Shown here piece after piece: positions 35,401-47,400 of a DNA stretch of 59,351 nt (its first letter is position 1; the number at the start of each line of letters is the position of its first letter). The translations under genes and the position numbers were made by a program. The notes beneath the pieces were generated by a model that ran no database searches, had not been told where the DNA came from, and worked only from the letters and a program-made list of their open reading frames with translations. The DNA is from JAUVHV01 sp964523875 (GTDB lineage Bacteria; Omnitrophota; Gorgyraeia; JABMRG01): assembly GCA_964523875.1 (NCBI GenBank), contig CAZGAS010000004.1:1-59351 (forward strand). The letters are read 5' to 3'.

Positions 35401-38400
35401 CAAACTCTTTTCTTGCTGCATCTTTTTCCCACCACAACATATGGCTTAAGAATCGCTTTTTTGCATGCTCTATGCCGTCTTCTGCATGTTTAAGCTTAGA
35501 CATCTGATAAAGTCCAAGTCCACCTTCTATTTCTGTATCTATAACTGGCCTGGCAGCTACAGTATCGACAGTCTGCTGCATAACAGGCTCTTTTGGTAAT
35601 TTAACGGCTTTTTTAAATGTCTTTTTGCCCTGCCAATGGTACCAGAAAGTAAAGGGATCTACTATAAAGAATGCTAAAAAGATCAAACTCATACCCATAA
35701 TCACTACCGTTGCTGCAAAGCCAGCTGGCAATAAGAAGAGCACAGGCAGACCTGTCGGTGTCATAAAACCTGTAGCAGCGCTAAGAGCAACTACTGGTAT
35801 AGCAAGACAAGCAAATACAAAGCTATTCCAGATAAATTTAAACAATAATATGAACCTGCTAGCCTGCTTTGCTTTTCTCTCATGCATATCCTGCTTCTTC
35901 TGTTCGCTTGGCTTAAGCTTAAGATACCACTGGTCATGGTCGAGAAGGTTATTTCCATATATCTTTATACTTATCCAACTCTGAAATCTGCTTCTTCTGC
36001 TTTCTATCAGTGCTTGTGAATCTTTATCAAGCTCATTAAACCATTCTACATACTTCTGGTAACTGCTCTTCTTTGTTTGCAGAACATGCACTCCTTCTCC
36101 TTCTTCAAATTTCTTGATCTTCATATTATCATATATATACAAGCCTATCATAAGGCCGACCAGCAATACTGGGACAACTGAAAATCCTACAATACCTGCT
36201 ATGCCTATCTGAGCAACACCGAAGAATAATGTTGCCAATATAAGGCCAACAATAGTAGTTCCAGCAAATATAAGGCTTCCTGTAATGACATATCTTATAT
36301 TTATATTTATATACCTTGCAAGGCCCTTCAAGCCCTTAACTCCTAAAACAGCGCCTGTTGAATCATAATAGGTCTTCTTGACAACAGCCTTTGCTCCGCT
36401 AAGAGCACTTATGTAGTAACTGAGCAGGCTACCTGTTTCTTCGCTTAAGTCTCTTATGGCCTCTGATTTTGCATCTTTATCTGAGAGATGGCGTTCTCGC
36501 ATATACTCATTCTTCCTATCTTCTATTTCTCTGTCTGCTTCTTTACCAAGCCTCATTAAAGTTTCTATATATTCTCTTATGTCCTGCTGTTTATCAGGCA
36601 TATCATATTTGTTTAAAAATTCTGAATTGCCAAGTAGGTCATCCATATCAAGATATATAAGATGATGATCGTCGTTTATTTCCGGATGAAACTTATAGTG
36701 GGCTGACATAAGATCGCGCCATAGCACAAGATGGTTCTTCGTCATAGTACTGACTTCAGAAAGTGGCTTTTGCTCTTTGATAAGCTTTGCTGCTTTTTTT
36801 AATATATAAAAGTGTAAATGTGATGCAGGAGTTGAGAATGTGTCAAGATTGACAAATATAAGTTGCTTAAGAACATAGAGTTCGAAACTATATCTTGTGT
36901 CCTCATTTCGTGTATTATAGGCTGTTTTTTCCCATTTTCTGAATGAACCGGCAGAACTGTTAAACTCTTCTTCAAGCAATGCATGCCAGATGTTTTCATC
37001 TTTCCCAGATGTTGCATTCAACCTGTAATATGTATTAGTAAGTCTTGTTTTTATGTTATTATATGTTGTCTTCGCAGATCCTTTGTCAAAATTAAATGCA
37101 TTAGATCCATCTTGCTGTATAATCCTGTCAAGCTTCTCAAGCCACTCATTTAAAGTTGCCTTTCCTAATTCGCTGTCTTTAACCATCTCGTCTGGTATAA
37201 CATATTCAGAGTACTTAGCACTATATACGTGTAATGAACCTGATGCGTCTGAGCTAGTATCAGTTGGGGCATTTGTATCCCCATCAGGCATTTCATCTGG
37301 CTCTTCTGGGCCTAAGTTTTTCCAAAGGTTGTTTAATTTTTTTCTTATAACAGATTTCTTACGCCACGGGATAGCAAAGAATATGATAGCTATAAAAACT
37401 GGACCTACTAGCAACTGGACCCATTCTCTCTGCCACCAATATTTGCCTTCTGCTTTGCTGATAAGCATGCCATCATGGTAAACAGATTGCTGCATTCTAA
37501 CAGGACGTATTGATTTATTTAAAAACCTATTGCGGCCTGAATATGCTAACGGTTCTCTCTCAAGAACAAAATGCTTTTTTATTAAAATATTTTTATGTTG
37601 TTTGTTCTCAACATATACCCACAGTTTCGTTACCTGTGAACAGGTTTCGAACCATTCTCGCTTTTTTCGCCAATTTCTCCATTCCGGTTTCTCTTTTATA
37701 GGGATACTATCTTTATCTGTTATACCAAAGTTCTTTATGTTAAAGGATGTTTCCTTACTCTCATCCTTAGTTCTTGCAATGCCTATGATTGGATTCTGGA
37801 AAGAAGAATTAATGTTATTTAGAATCACCTCTGTGCCGTTCAAAATAACACCTAATAAGCCTTTCGCAATAAACATGATTGGCCTTTTAAATATCATAAC
37901 TGCCATTTGGCCTTCTGCAGTATCTATCTGCTCTTTTCTAAGGCCACCGTTCTTAATAAAATATCGATAAGAAAGGTTTACTTTATTTTTAACTGGGTCA
38001 TTAAATTCCTTTGGAGCAGCAAGATGCCATTCGGATATAAATTCTCTTCCATCCTTTGTTACAGCAATTGTTACCTTACATATACCCCCTAGATGTTGGA
38101 CCTCAACTCTCTCTGGTTTTTCATCTCTGTTGTATATAATATAGCGCTGTGGTAATACATCATGAGGGTATTTGTTACGGCATAATGCTTTAAGGGTATC
38201 AACATTTTTTTGCTCCTGGCCGTCTAATGGGAACTGATACCCACCAAGTGATATATTGTTATTTTCAATATTGATATCTTCTCTTTCAAGCCACCAGGCA
38301 TTTATCAGTATATTAGGGTATCCTAATTTTGCTTTTTTTGCATTACTATCCCGCGGTGTAGCAAATATTCTCATTATATCTCTTCCGCGAGCATCCTCAG

Positions 38401-41400
38401 GTAAAAGAATAAGTTCGTTAGGAGACGCTTGAGCTTCTGTTGGCCTTCTATAGTTGCCCTTTCCGTCAGAAATCCAATTTACCTCTTTTATAACAGGGAA
38501 CTTTATTGAATTTTGCCACCCTATTCCAAAATAACCTTGCATCCCTTGCGCAAAAGCTTTTCTAGTATTCTTTTTCTGTGGCTCACCTATATCGGGTATA
38601 GCGGTCAAAACTGTACTGCCCAGCCGGTTTTCGATAAATTTATATTCAGTTATGCGGCCATCTGTGCCGAGTTTATAGCTATGGATAGGATATGGCCTAG
38701 GCTCTTTGGTGTCCCATTCAACGGCTATTGTTGGCGAATTACCTATGTAAGAAATAATGCTTCTTTCATCGTCTGGTAAATGACAGTCGTATTTCTTAGT
38801 ACCCCTTGAGGTAATTTTTGTTACTAAGATAAATTCCGTATCGCCGTTCAGTTTTCTGCCAAGAGTGGCACTAAGCTCATCTTTTATGTTTTTGGGTAAA
38901 CTCTTATAAATAAACGATTCATCTGTTTTAGAATTTACTACCCCTAATTTTTTAAATATATTATTTAGCTTAAGCCTCTCATTTGAAGAGTTCCATAAGA
39001 GGTAACCCCCCTCATCATCGTTGTAGTATTCTTCTACTGTTTCAGTGTCAGGCGTATCTTTGGTGTTAGAAAATTCCCGATTTGTTTCGAGGTATTTTAA
39101 TTTTTTAAATTTATTGCTCATTTCTCTTTCTAACCATATTCTGCCAAATGAGTCTGCCTCTTTTACTGCGTTTGTATCAACAAACTTATCCTTATTTTCA
39201 AGAATGATATTCTTGAGTACTTCTCTTTTATTCTGCAAAGTAGCAGCATCATTAAAACGTTTTTTAATTTCAGATATTAATTCGCTGCCAAGTATTTTAT
39301 CTATGGAATCAAAATCATAAGCACGCACCCAATAATTACGCTCGTCTTTTGGTAACAATTCCAGTATTTCACTCGGTATGTTATCCGCTATAGAGAAACC
39401 TGTTATATCGCCGATTTGTATAACGCTATCTTCTATGTTTGCATTGTGCATAGTTGACATTATTTCTCCTGGCTTAGGACTGACGTTTGTTACAGCCTCA
39501 ATGAAATCTCTTCCTCTATCTCTCCATAACTTATAAATAACCTTCCTGTCATCTATTACAGCCGTAGCTGACGTCTCTATAGGTTTCATGCCGGGTTTGT
39601 AATCATTGAAAGAGCCTTTGTAGTGGTCCGCTATAGGCACCTTTTTGCCATCTATCTCCAGGAACTTGCCTGAGAAAAGGCTATATCCTGTTTCTACAGG
39701 GGAATCTGAATTATCTGTTACATCATCCTCAAGCCTGTTTTCCTCTTCCTTATAAAGCAGGTCATATACACGCGCCATAGGATATTCCCGGCAAAGCTTT
39801 TTAAGCTCAGCGTCGTTTACCTTGCCAACCTTGTCAAATAATTGCTGTTTTAATGTCGCCTTATCTCTTCTATCTACGCGCTTAAGCTCACCGCCTATTA
39901 ATTCGATATTACAGGTCGTAAAGCCGTCAAATACGAATCTATCAATAATATTGCTTATTGACTTTCCGGCCATATCAAGCCTCTTATATTCCTTACCATA
40001 TTTATCCTTAAGTACCTCTGGTCCCTGTATTTTTGGCTTACCCTGATATAATTCCAATACAGTACCGCCTCTATAGGAGATACCTGAGGAATGAATAAAC
40101 CATTTTATATCTTCTTTTCCTTTTTCAGGCTCAATATAATTATTATCATTAGCAGGATCCTGATGAAGCTTGTATGTATAACCGGCCATGGCATTTTCAG
40201 GAATACCTACATAACCGAATAATAAGCGCCTATAAAAGCCTTCTTCATTTTCCGGTATCTCAAGGTTTATCTTTTCTCCGTCATATACTGTAAAAATTTC
40301 AGCAGGTAGTATATCTTTGCTATCCTTCTTTAAGGAGATAATAAGCCTTCCGTTTTCATCCAGCCTTGGTTTTAGTAAATCACGCGCTTTATGCGCAACA
40401 GCTACGCATAAATTATTGTATGTTTTATCAGTTCCAAATGTATAACCTGTCGCAAGATCCGCAAATGTTGTATCATCAGAATACAACTTACGTGGCACAA
40501 GCAGATATTTTACTCTCTTACCCAACTGACCTATATCCTCAAAAGGAACCTGGTCAAGAGCGGTTCTTTTTCCTATTACATGGCCATCTCCTAATGGTAT
40601 CATTGCCAGCCTGGTCTCTAACTCTAGTATAGGATTATCTTTGGAATCTGTTCCGCTTTTAATATACCCTATAATACCATTACTGTAAGTTACAAATATC
40701 TCCTGCGGCATAATATAGTTATACCTGCTTCTATATAAAATTTCTCCTGTTGTTGAATCCTTATACCCTGTTAAATCCTCTATTTTATATACAGCTGCAG
40801 GGATTATTCCTCTGCTGCTTTCGTCATCTTTGAAAATCAAGTTATCCGAACCTATAGTAAATGATACTATATATTCCTCAGGATTTTTATATTCTGTAAA
40901 TACAATACCGTCTTTGGATTTATCCAGTCTGTAAGCCGTAGCTATCTTCTGGCCTTCTTTTGTCGGAACAGCGATATCCCTCTTCTCCCTATTTAAGGCA
41001 GGGCTTCCTTTTTCATCTTTCGTAGGCCTTAAGTATACCATCCTATTTTTGTAGATTACTGATACCTGTACAGGGCTTATACACGGCTTAATCGGCATGA
41101 CAGTTGTATCATTTATTACTTTTGTCTCATCTGCCCTGTAAGATTTGCATATCCGCAGCTTATCTTTTCCATATTCCCGGTAAAATATACCGCTGCCTAT
41201 AGTATAACCTGCTACGTGCTCTTCCGGATTTGAATACTCTCTAAACACGAGTCCATCAGATGATTTATCAAGCGCGTAATTTACGCCTACTATGTGGTAT
41301 TGATAATCCGCTACTATAGAACGCCTATCCTGTCTCGCTAGCGTTGTACTAAAATCACCGAGCTGCAGAAGTTCAAAATATATAGTTTGGCCTTTATCCA

Positions 41401-44400
41401 TAACTGTAATCTCGACAGGCTGGGCATTCTTTTTAGGAATAAATGTGCCGTTTTCACCCTTAATAAGGTCTTCTTTTATATATGATTTAGAAATTCTTAC
41501 AGGGCCTATTTCCGGTGAAGCCTCGTAGAATGTCCTGTCACCTATCGTGCGTCCTGTTATATACTTTTCTATATCAGGGTAATCAGTATAATTATCATTT
41601 CCCAGTGATCTTAACATACGGGTGATACCTGTAACTTCGCCTTCCTTATCAGCTCTGTTTTTTAGCCTATCCTCCCTGACAAAACCGTATTTCTCATCAT
41701 CCTTAAAATAGACAGCTACTCCTTTATATATAGTGGAGAATTCAAAGGCAGTCGCGTAACTCCTTGGACTATATAATCCGTCTTTTACAACAACATCCTC
41801 TTTTCTATAGGAAACTGATATCGGAACACCGTTATAAGACCTCTTATCGCCAAAAGTATAACCTATAACTCTGCCAGTATCTATAAAATCATCTCCTATT
41901 CTCTTAAGCTCGTAACTTATACCAATTAGCTGGCCTATTTTCTTTGCTACAGTACTGAGCCTTTCCTCTCTTGCTAGAAATATCTTGCCTCTACTATCTT
42001 TTAACTTTTTAAAGTAAATAGTATAGCCATTTGCCAGTACAGATAATTCTCGGGCATTAGCTGTTTTCTTTGGCACAACAGAGGTTATCTTTCNNNNNNN
42101 NNNNNNNNNNNNNNNNNNNNNNNNNNNNNNNNNNNNNNNNNNNNNNNNNNNNNNNNNNNNNNNNNNNNNNNNNNNNNNNNNNNNNNNNNNNNNAAGCTTA
42201 AGGCGGTCTTCTCTTGCTAAGAAGGCCTTTCCCGCGCTGTCCTTTAGCTGTTTGAAATAAACTGATCTGCCATTTATTATCGCGGAGAGCTCAAGCGCCT
42301 TAACTCCTTTTTTAGGCGAAACAGAGATTATTCTTCCTGTTGGATCCCTTTTAACATCAACATCATCTTCCGAATAGGAAGCGATGATACGCGCGCCGTT
42401 ATATCTCATGTTGGTTACCACACTATGGCCTATAACCCCTGTAATATGATAAGCAGGATAACCTCTTTCTGTTGTTACAGCAGAAAGCCTATAACGCGTT
42501 CCTAACAATGTACCGGGTAACGTATCTTCACCAACCGACTTTTCTGCTATATCGATATAGTATTCATTCTTATCCTTTTTGTTCTGTACTACCTTACCAT
42601 ATTCTATACCTCTTAATTCCACAGGCGCTTCGCTGCCATATGCGGCAAACAGGCGCAAAGTATAGGCATCATGACTATTTTCTAACACACCTAAAAGTGC
42701 ATCCATATCTTTATAACTTAGGCCTTTTAACATTGATATATCAAAATCTTCATTTAAAATCTGCCTTTCAGCTAAAACAGGGTGATAGATATCCTGGTTC
42801 CTTATATCTCTTACCATCATCTGTGTACCATTAATCATATAAGGCACGGTTACTGTGCGTATCTTAGTACCTTTATCTATAATTATCTTCTCCGCGAATG
42901 TCCTGTCTCCCGATTCGTTGTAATGTATATTTTCTGTAATACGCATATCATTTAATGTATAAGCCGAAGATATGAGCCAGCCTAAATCATTATAAGTCTT
43001 CTCAAACTCACGAGGCTGTTCATAATATTTCCAGGTATCAACATCATAATGCATATAAACTCTCTCTTTAACAACAGCCTCATACTTTTTGGTATTTTGG
43101 TTATATTCATAACGCATGAACTCGGAGCTTGATATAAGTAAAGGCTCTCCTGTTTCATTACCTTGCGAATCAACTTCCGTAAAATAGACCTGTGATGCAA
43201 CAATAGTATTTCCCGCATACCTATTCTTTGTTATAATCTGGTGTTTTCTGTCATATGTGTATTCCCTGGCCTCTATTCCATTGCCTGTTTGATCATATAT
43301 AGCGATATCCTTTATAGGCAGTACATTGCCATTGGGATCTTTTCGGAATATGGCTCTGTTATTAATAAACTCATATGATTTGGTTTTATCATTATATCTT
43401 AGGCCGGATGATTCAGATATGGACAATAACCTGCCGTCTTTGTTAAATGACTCAACATGTTTTGCTCCTGCCGAGCCTAAGAATATATTATTGTAAGCAT
43501 ATTTAAGGTATGTGCCATTATCATTAATCTCGCTTAAAATACTGCCCGTACCAAGGTCACGTATCTCGTCTCTTGTAGCTATAACAATATCTTTCCCATC
43601 CTGCTGGGCATAAACCTCTACATTCATAGAGAAAGTGCGTTTTGCATCATCAATCTCTGTTACTGTAAATTTCTCTTTCAGGCTTCCATCCTCACGCCTG
43701 ACAACTCCGCCTGCGGGCATAACCAATCTTAAAAAGCCAAAACTCGTAGTACGTTCATCGCGGGGAACTATATAATAATCATCTTCATTATAGTTTTCGT
43801 AATCCTTTGAGTAATCGATTGAATAGTCAGTTACAGTACCACGGCTCCTGATCCTAATAGGCGTACCTGTTAATACATTATAGGTATTGTGTTCAACCCA
43901 AAGCGGATTTTTCGATAGATAACCAGGTATATCCTCCTGATAAGCGTATATCTTCTCATCTACATTAACCTGGCCTTTTCTACCTCCGCGTTCGCTATCG
44001 TAACCAAGCACATTGGCTATTCTATTAATCTTTCTTTGCCCTTTTATCACCTGATCTGCTATCTGCCATGTATCATACTCGCTTGCTGAAGTTTCATTAC
44101 CTTTTATCAGCGTTACTGTAATATCAGCTAAATCCTGTTTATCAAGCCCAATCTTAATACCGGAATAAGTTCCGCTATAGTATTTTAAATAGAGCTGGCC
44201 GTTTCTCAGCTCATAGCCAAAGCCTGATTTCAGGTCTATATTTGGTTTACGGCCTATTCTCTCGCAAACATCATCCCATATATGCATCCACGCCTTCATT
44301 ATCATTATATAAGAATTATAATCAGGAAAACTCTTATCTAAGCCCTGGCCTATATTTGCTGCCTGCTGTATAACCCATGCCTGCATCTCTTGACTATTCA

Positions 44401-47400
44401 TATTGGAATGTTCTGTTAAGAATTTTAATAGGCCAGGATCCGCGGCTAAGTTACTTCTTAATGATTGCGTAGTTTGAATAGCACCCGACATACCCCATAA
44501 GCCCCGTGGATTGAGTCCTTCAAGGATCATCTGGCGCGCAAGGTCAGCTACTATTGAACCATACTCTATCGGGTTTTGGTTCTCGCTTATGCCATAAGCT
44601 CGCGCTATATTATCTACGCTATTCTTGTAAATAGTATATAAATCGCGCATATTCTTAAGCAGGCCTCTTCTTAGCAAGTCTGCTTTTTCATTAATTATCC
44701 TGGAAAGAGTCATAGAGATATCGTATTTTTGTTTTACAAGTTTTCCTTTAGTGTAATCATACGTGTAATAACCATTATTGTAGTCATTGAGTATCTGGGT
44801 AAGAACCGCGGATATCTCCTCATCTGTTTTAGCCCCATAGGCATTTTTGGCTAAATTGATAACGCGTGAGTCATTATAAAGTGTTCTTAGGTCATTGACG
44901 TATTTGGGCGTCACGGTTTCAATGACATTATTAACAAACGTGCTCAGGTTGCCTTTAGTGCCTTCAGGCCAGATGCGTTTATCAAACTGCATTGATGCCG
45001 GGTTATACTGCAGATAGCCGTTGTCAAAGTTGCTTAGTATCTGGGTAGCCACTGCTGCTATCTCTACGGATGTACTTGCTCCATAGACATCTGTAGCCAA
45101 ACGTATAACACGCGGCCTATTAAACAGTGTTTTTAAATTAACAAGGTATTCTTTTGTTACAGTACTTACTACGTTATCAACAAACGCGGTTAGGTCACCC
45201 TTGGTTCCATTCGGCCAGGTTCTCTTGTTAAATGACCTTGTCTTAGGATTATATTGCAAATAACCTTTATTAAAGCCATCAAGTATCTCAACAGCAACCG
45301 CGGATCTTTCTTCATCTGTTGTAACTGAATAAACACCGGCTACAGAGTCAAATCTTGGATGGTTAAGAATGCCTTTTAAGTTACTTAGGTAACCGGGCGT
45401 TGCGACCGTACTTGCCACATTGTTTACAAACGCGGTTATATTATTTTTGGCAACCCCATCAGGCCATACCCTTTCAAATGAACCTAATACTATGTCGTAC
45501 TGTAAGTAACCATCGTTATTGTAATTGTTAAGTATCGTGGTAGCGATTGCGGATATCTCCTCAGGCGTTGTTGCCCGATAAATAGGTATTATTTCACTGG
45601 TAAACCTTGTATTATTAAGAATTATCTTTAAATTAACCAGGTAATCTGTTGTCACAGTCTTTAATACGTTATTTACAAACGCGGGCAAATTATTTTTTGT
45701 ATTATCAGGCCATATCCATTTATCAAAATTACCTGTTTTTGGGTCATACTGGAGATAACCTTTTGGAAAATCATTTAGTATTTGAGTGGCTATTGCCGCT
45801 ATTTCCTCTTCTGTTGCTGCCTTGTAAACATTTTTAGCCAGATCTATAATCTGTTGGTCATTAAACAATGTCTGCAAATCAGTCAGGTACTGTTTTGTTA
45901 CAGTCTTTAATACGTTATTTACAAACGCGGGCAAATTATTTTTTGTATTATAAGGCCATATCCATTCATCAAAATTACCTGTTTTTGGGTCATACTGGAG
46001 ATAACCTTTTGGAAAATCATTTAGTATTTGAGTGGCTATTGCCGCTATTTCCTCTTCTGTTGCTGCCTTGTAAACATTTTTAGCCAGATCTATAATCTGT
46101 TGGTCATTAAACAATGTCTGCAAATCAGTCAGGTACTGTTTTGTTACAGTCTCAGCTACGTTATTTACAAACGCGGCTAGATTACCCTTAGTCCCTTCCG
46201 GCCATTTATATATAAATTCGCCTGTTTTTGCATCGTATTGTAAATAACCGGTTTTAAAATTATAAGCTATATCAGCGGCTATTGTATAATATGCCTGTCG
46301 ATTATTCTTTTCGGTTATGCCGTAAGCAGCTGCTATGCTATCCAAGGCAGCCTTGTTATTGGCGTATATATCATCCATAATAGGCAGTAACTCTATAAAA
46401 TCATTTATCTTTTTATCCCATTCTGTTTGAGGCACAGGCCCTGTCTCGTCAAACTTGCCTGTCGCGGGATTATATTCAACAGTACCTTGAACAAACGTAG
46501 ATGCAAGGATATTTAATACATCGTCATAAGCCTTATTTGCTAATGGGGCAAGCATGCTTCCTTGCGGTATATTATAGAAATCATAGCATTTCGCAAGCCA
46601 TTGGCTGGACTGTTTTGCTATAGACTGATGATATATGTTCTTAGCATGGAGCATGTTTAAAGACTCTTGCTGGTTATATTTTTCTTGCGTTACTATATAA
46701 TTAAGATAGTTCCTTATCATGGGGCTGTATTGGGAATTACCATAATACTTAGCGCCATTTGTTTCAGGGGCCATTGTATAGATATAATTGAGAGCTCCGG
46801 CATCTATTAAATTTTTAACATCCCGCAGATTCTTTTCAATATCACTTAAAGTAATACCGCCTTTTGCCTTTTCACGAACAAGCTCCTGGTAAACTTTCCC
46901 TGACGCGTCCTGAGTATATGTATATACATAATAATAGCCGGTTCTGGCCATATCAGCAAAATCAGCGTATAACTGGCGCATGATACTACCTGCTTTACCG
47001 GCACTTCTATACAGGCTGCGTGAGTAAATAAGAGGGTGGAGATCGCGAATAAGAGATGGTATGTTAGTCTTATTAGCTATATTTTTCTGATATTCTAAAC
47101 TATCAATAATATCAGGCGATAGCTTAATAAGATCCTTTATTGTTAATGTGCCTGTGCTTCCAGTATCAACGTTTGCATGCGGAATAGAGAATCTATCGAT
47201 TAAGAGAGCAAAACCCCAAAGGATATCTGCTTCTCGCGCGTATTTTGTTCCTGGCCAAGTTCGATAATATAAAAGATCCTTCGGTATGGATAGGCCCCAA
47301 AGCTTGTCATCAGAGAGATACGCCTCAACCTCGGGTTTATACATATCGAGCATATCCCGTATGTGCTTTACAGAAGCGAGATATTCATTTGATGTGTGCC

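Noticed and set aside
36947..36958. SSAG in F-N-S-S-A-G-S-F within the N-terminal part of the GT48 region
   Set aside because: No preceding K-(T/A/S/M) and no domain boundary; taken as chance.
44740..46430. CRISPR-like array
   Set aside because: Units are 246 bp, in frame and protein-coding, with no short repeats separated by unique spacers.
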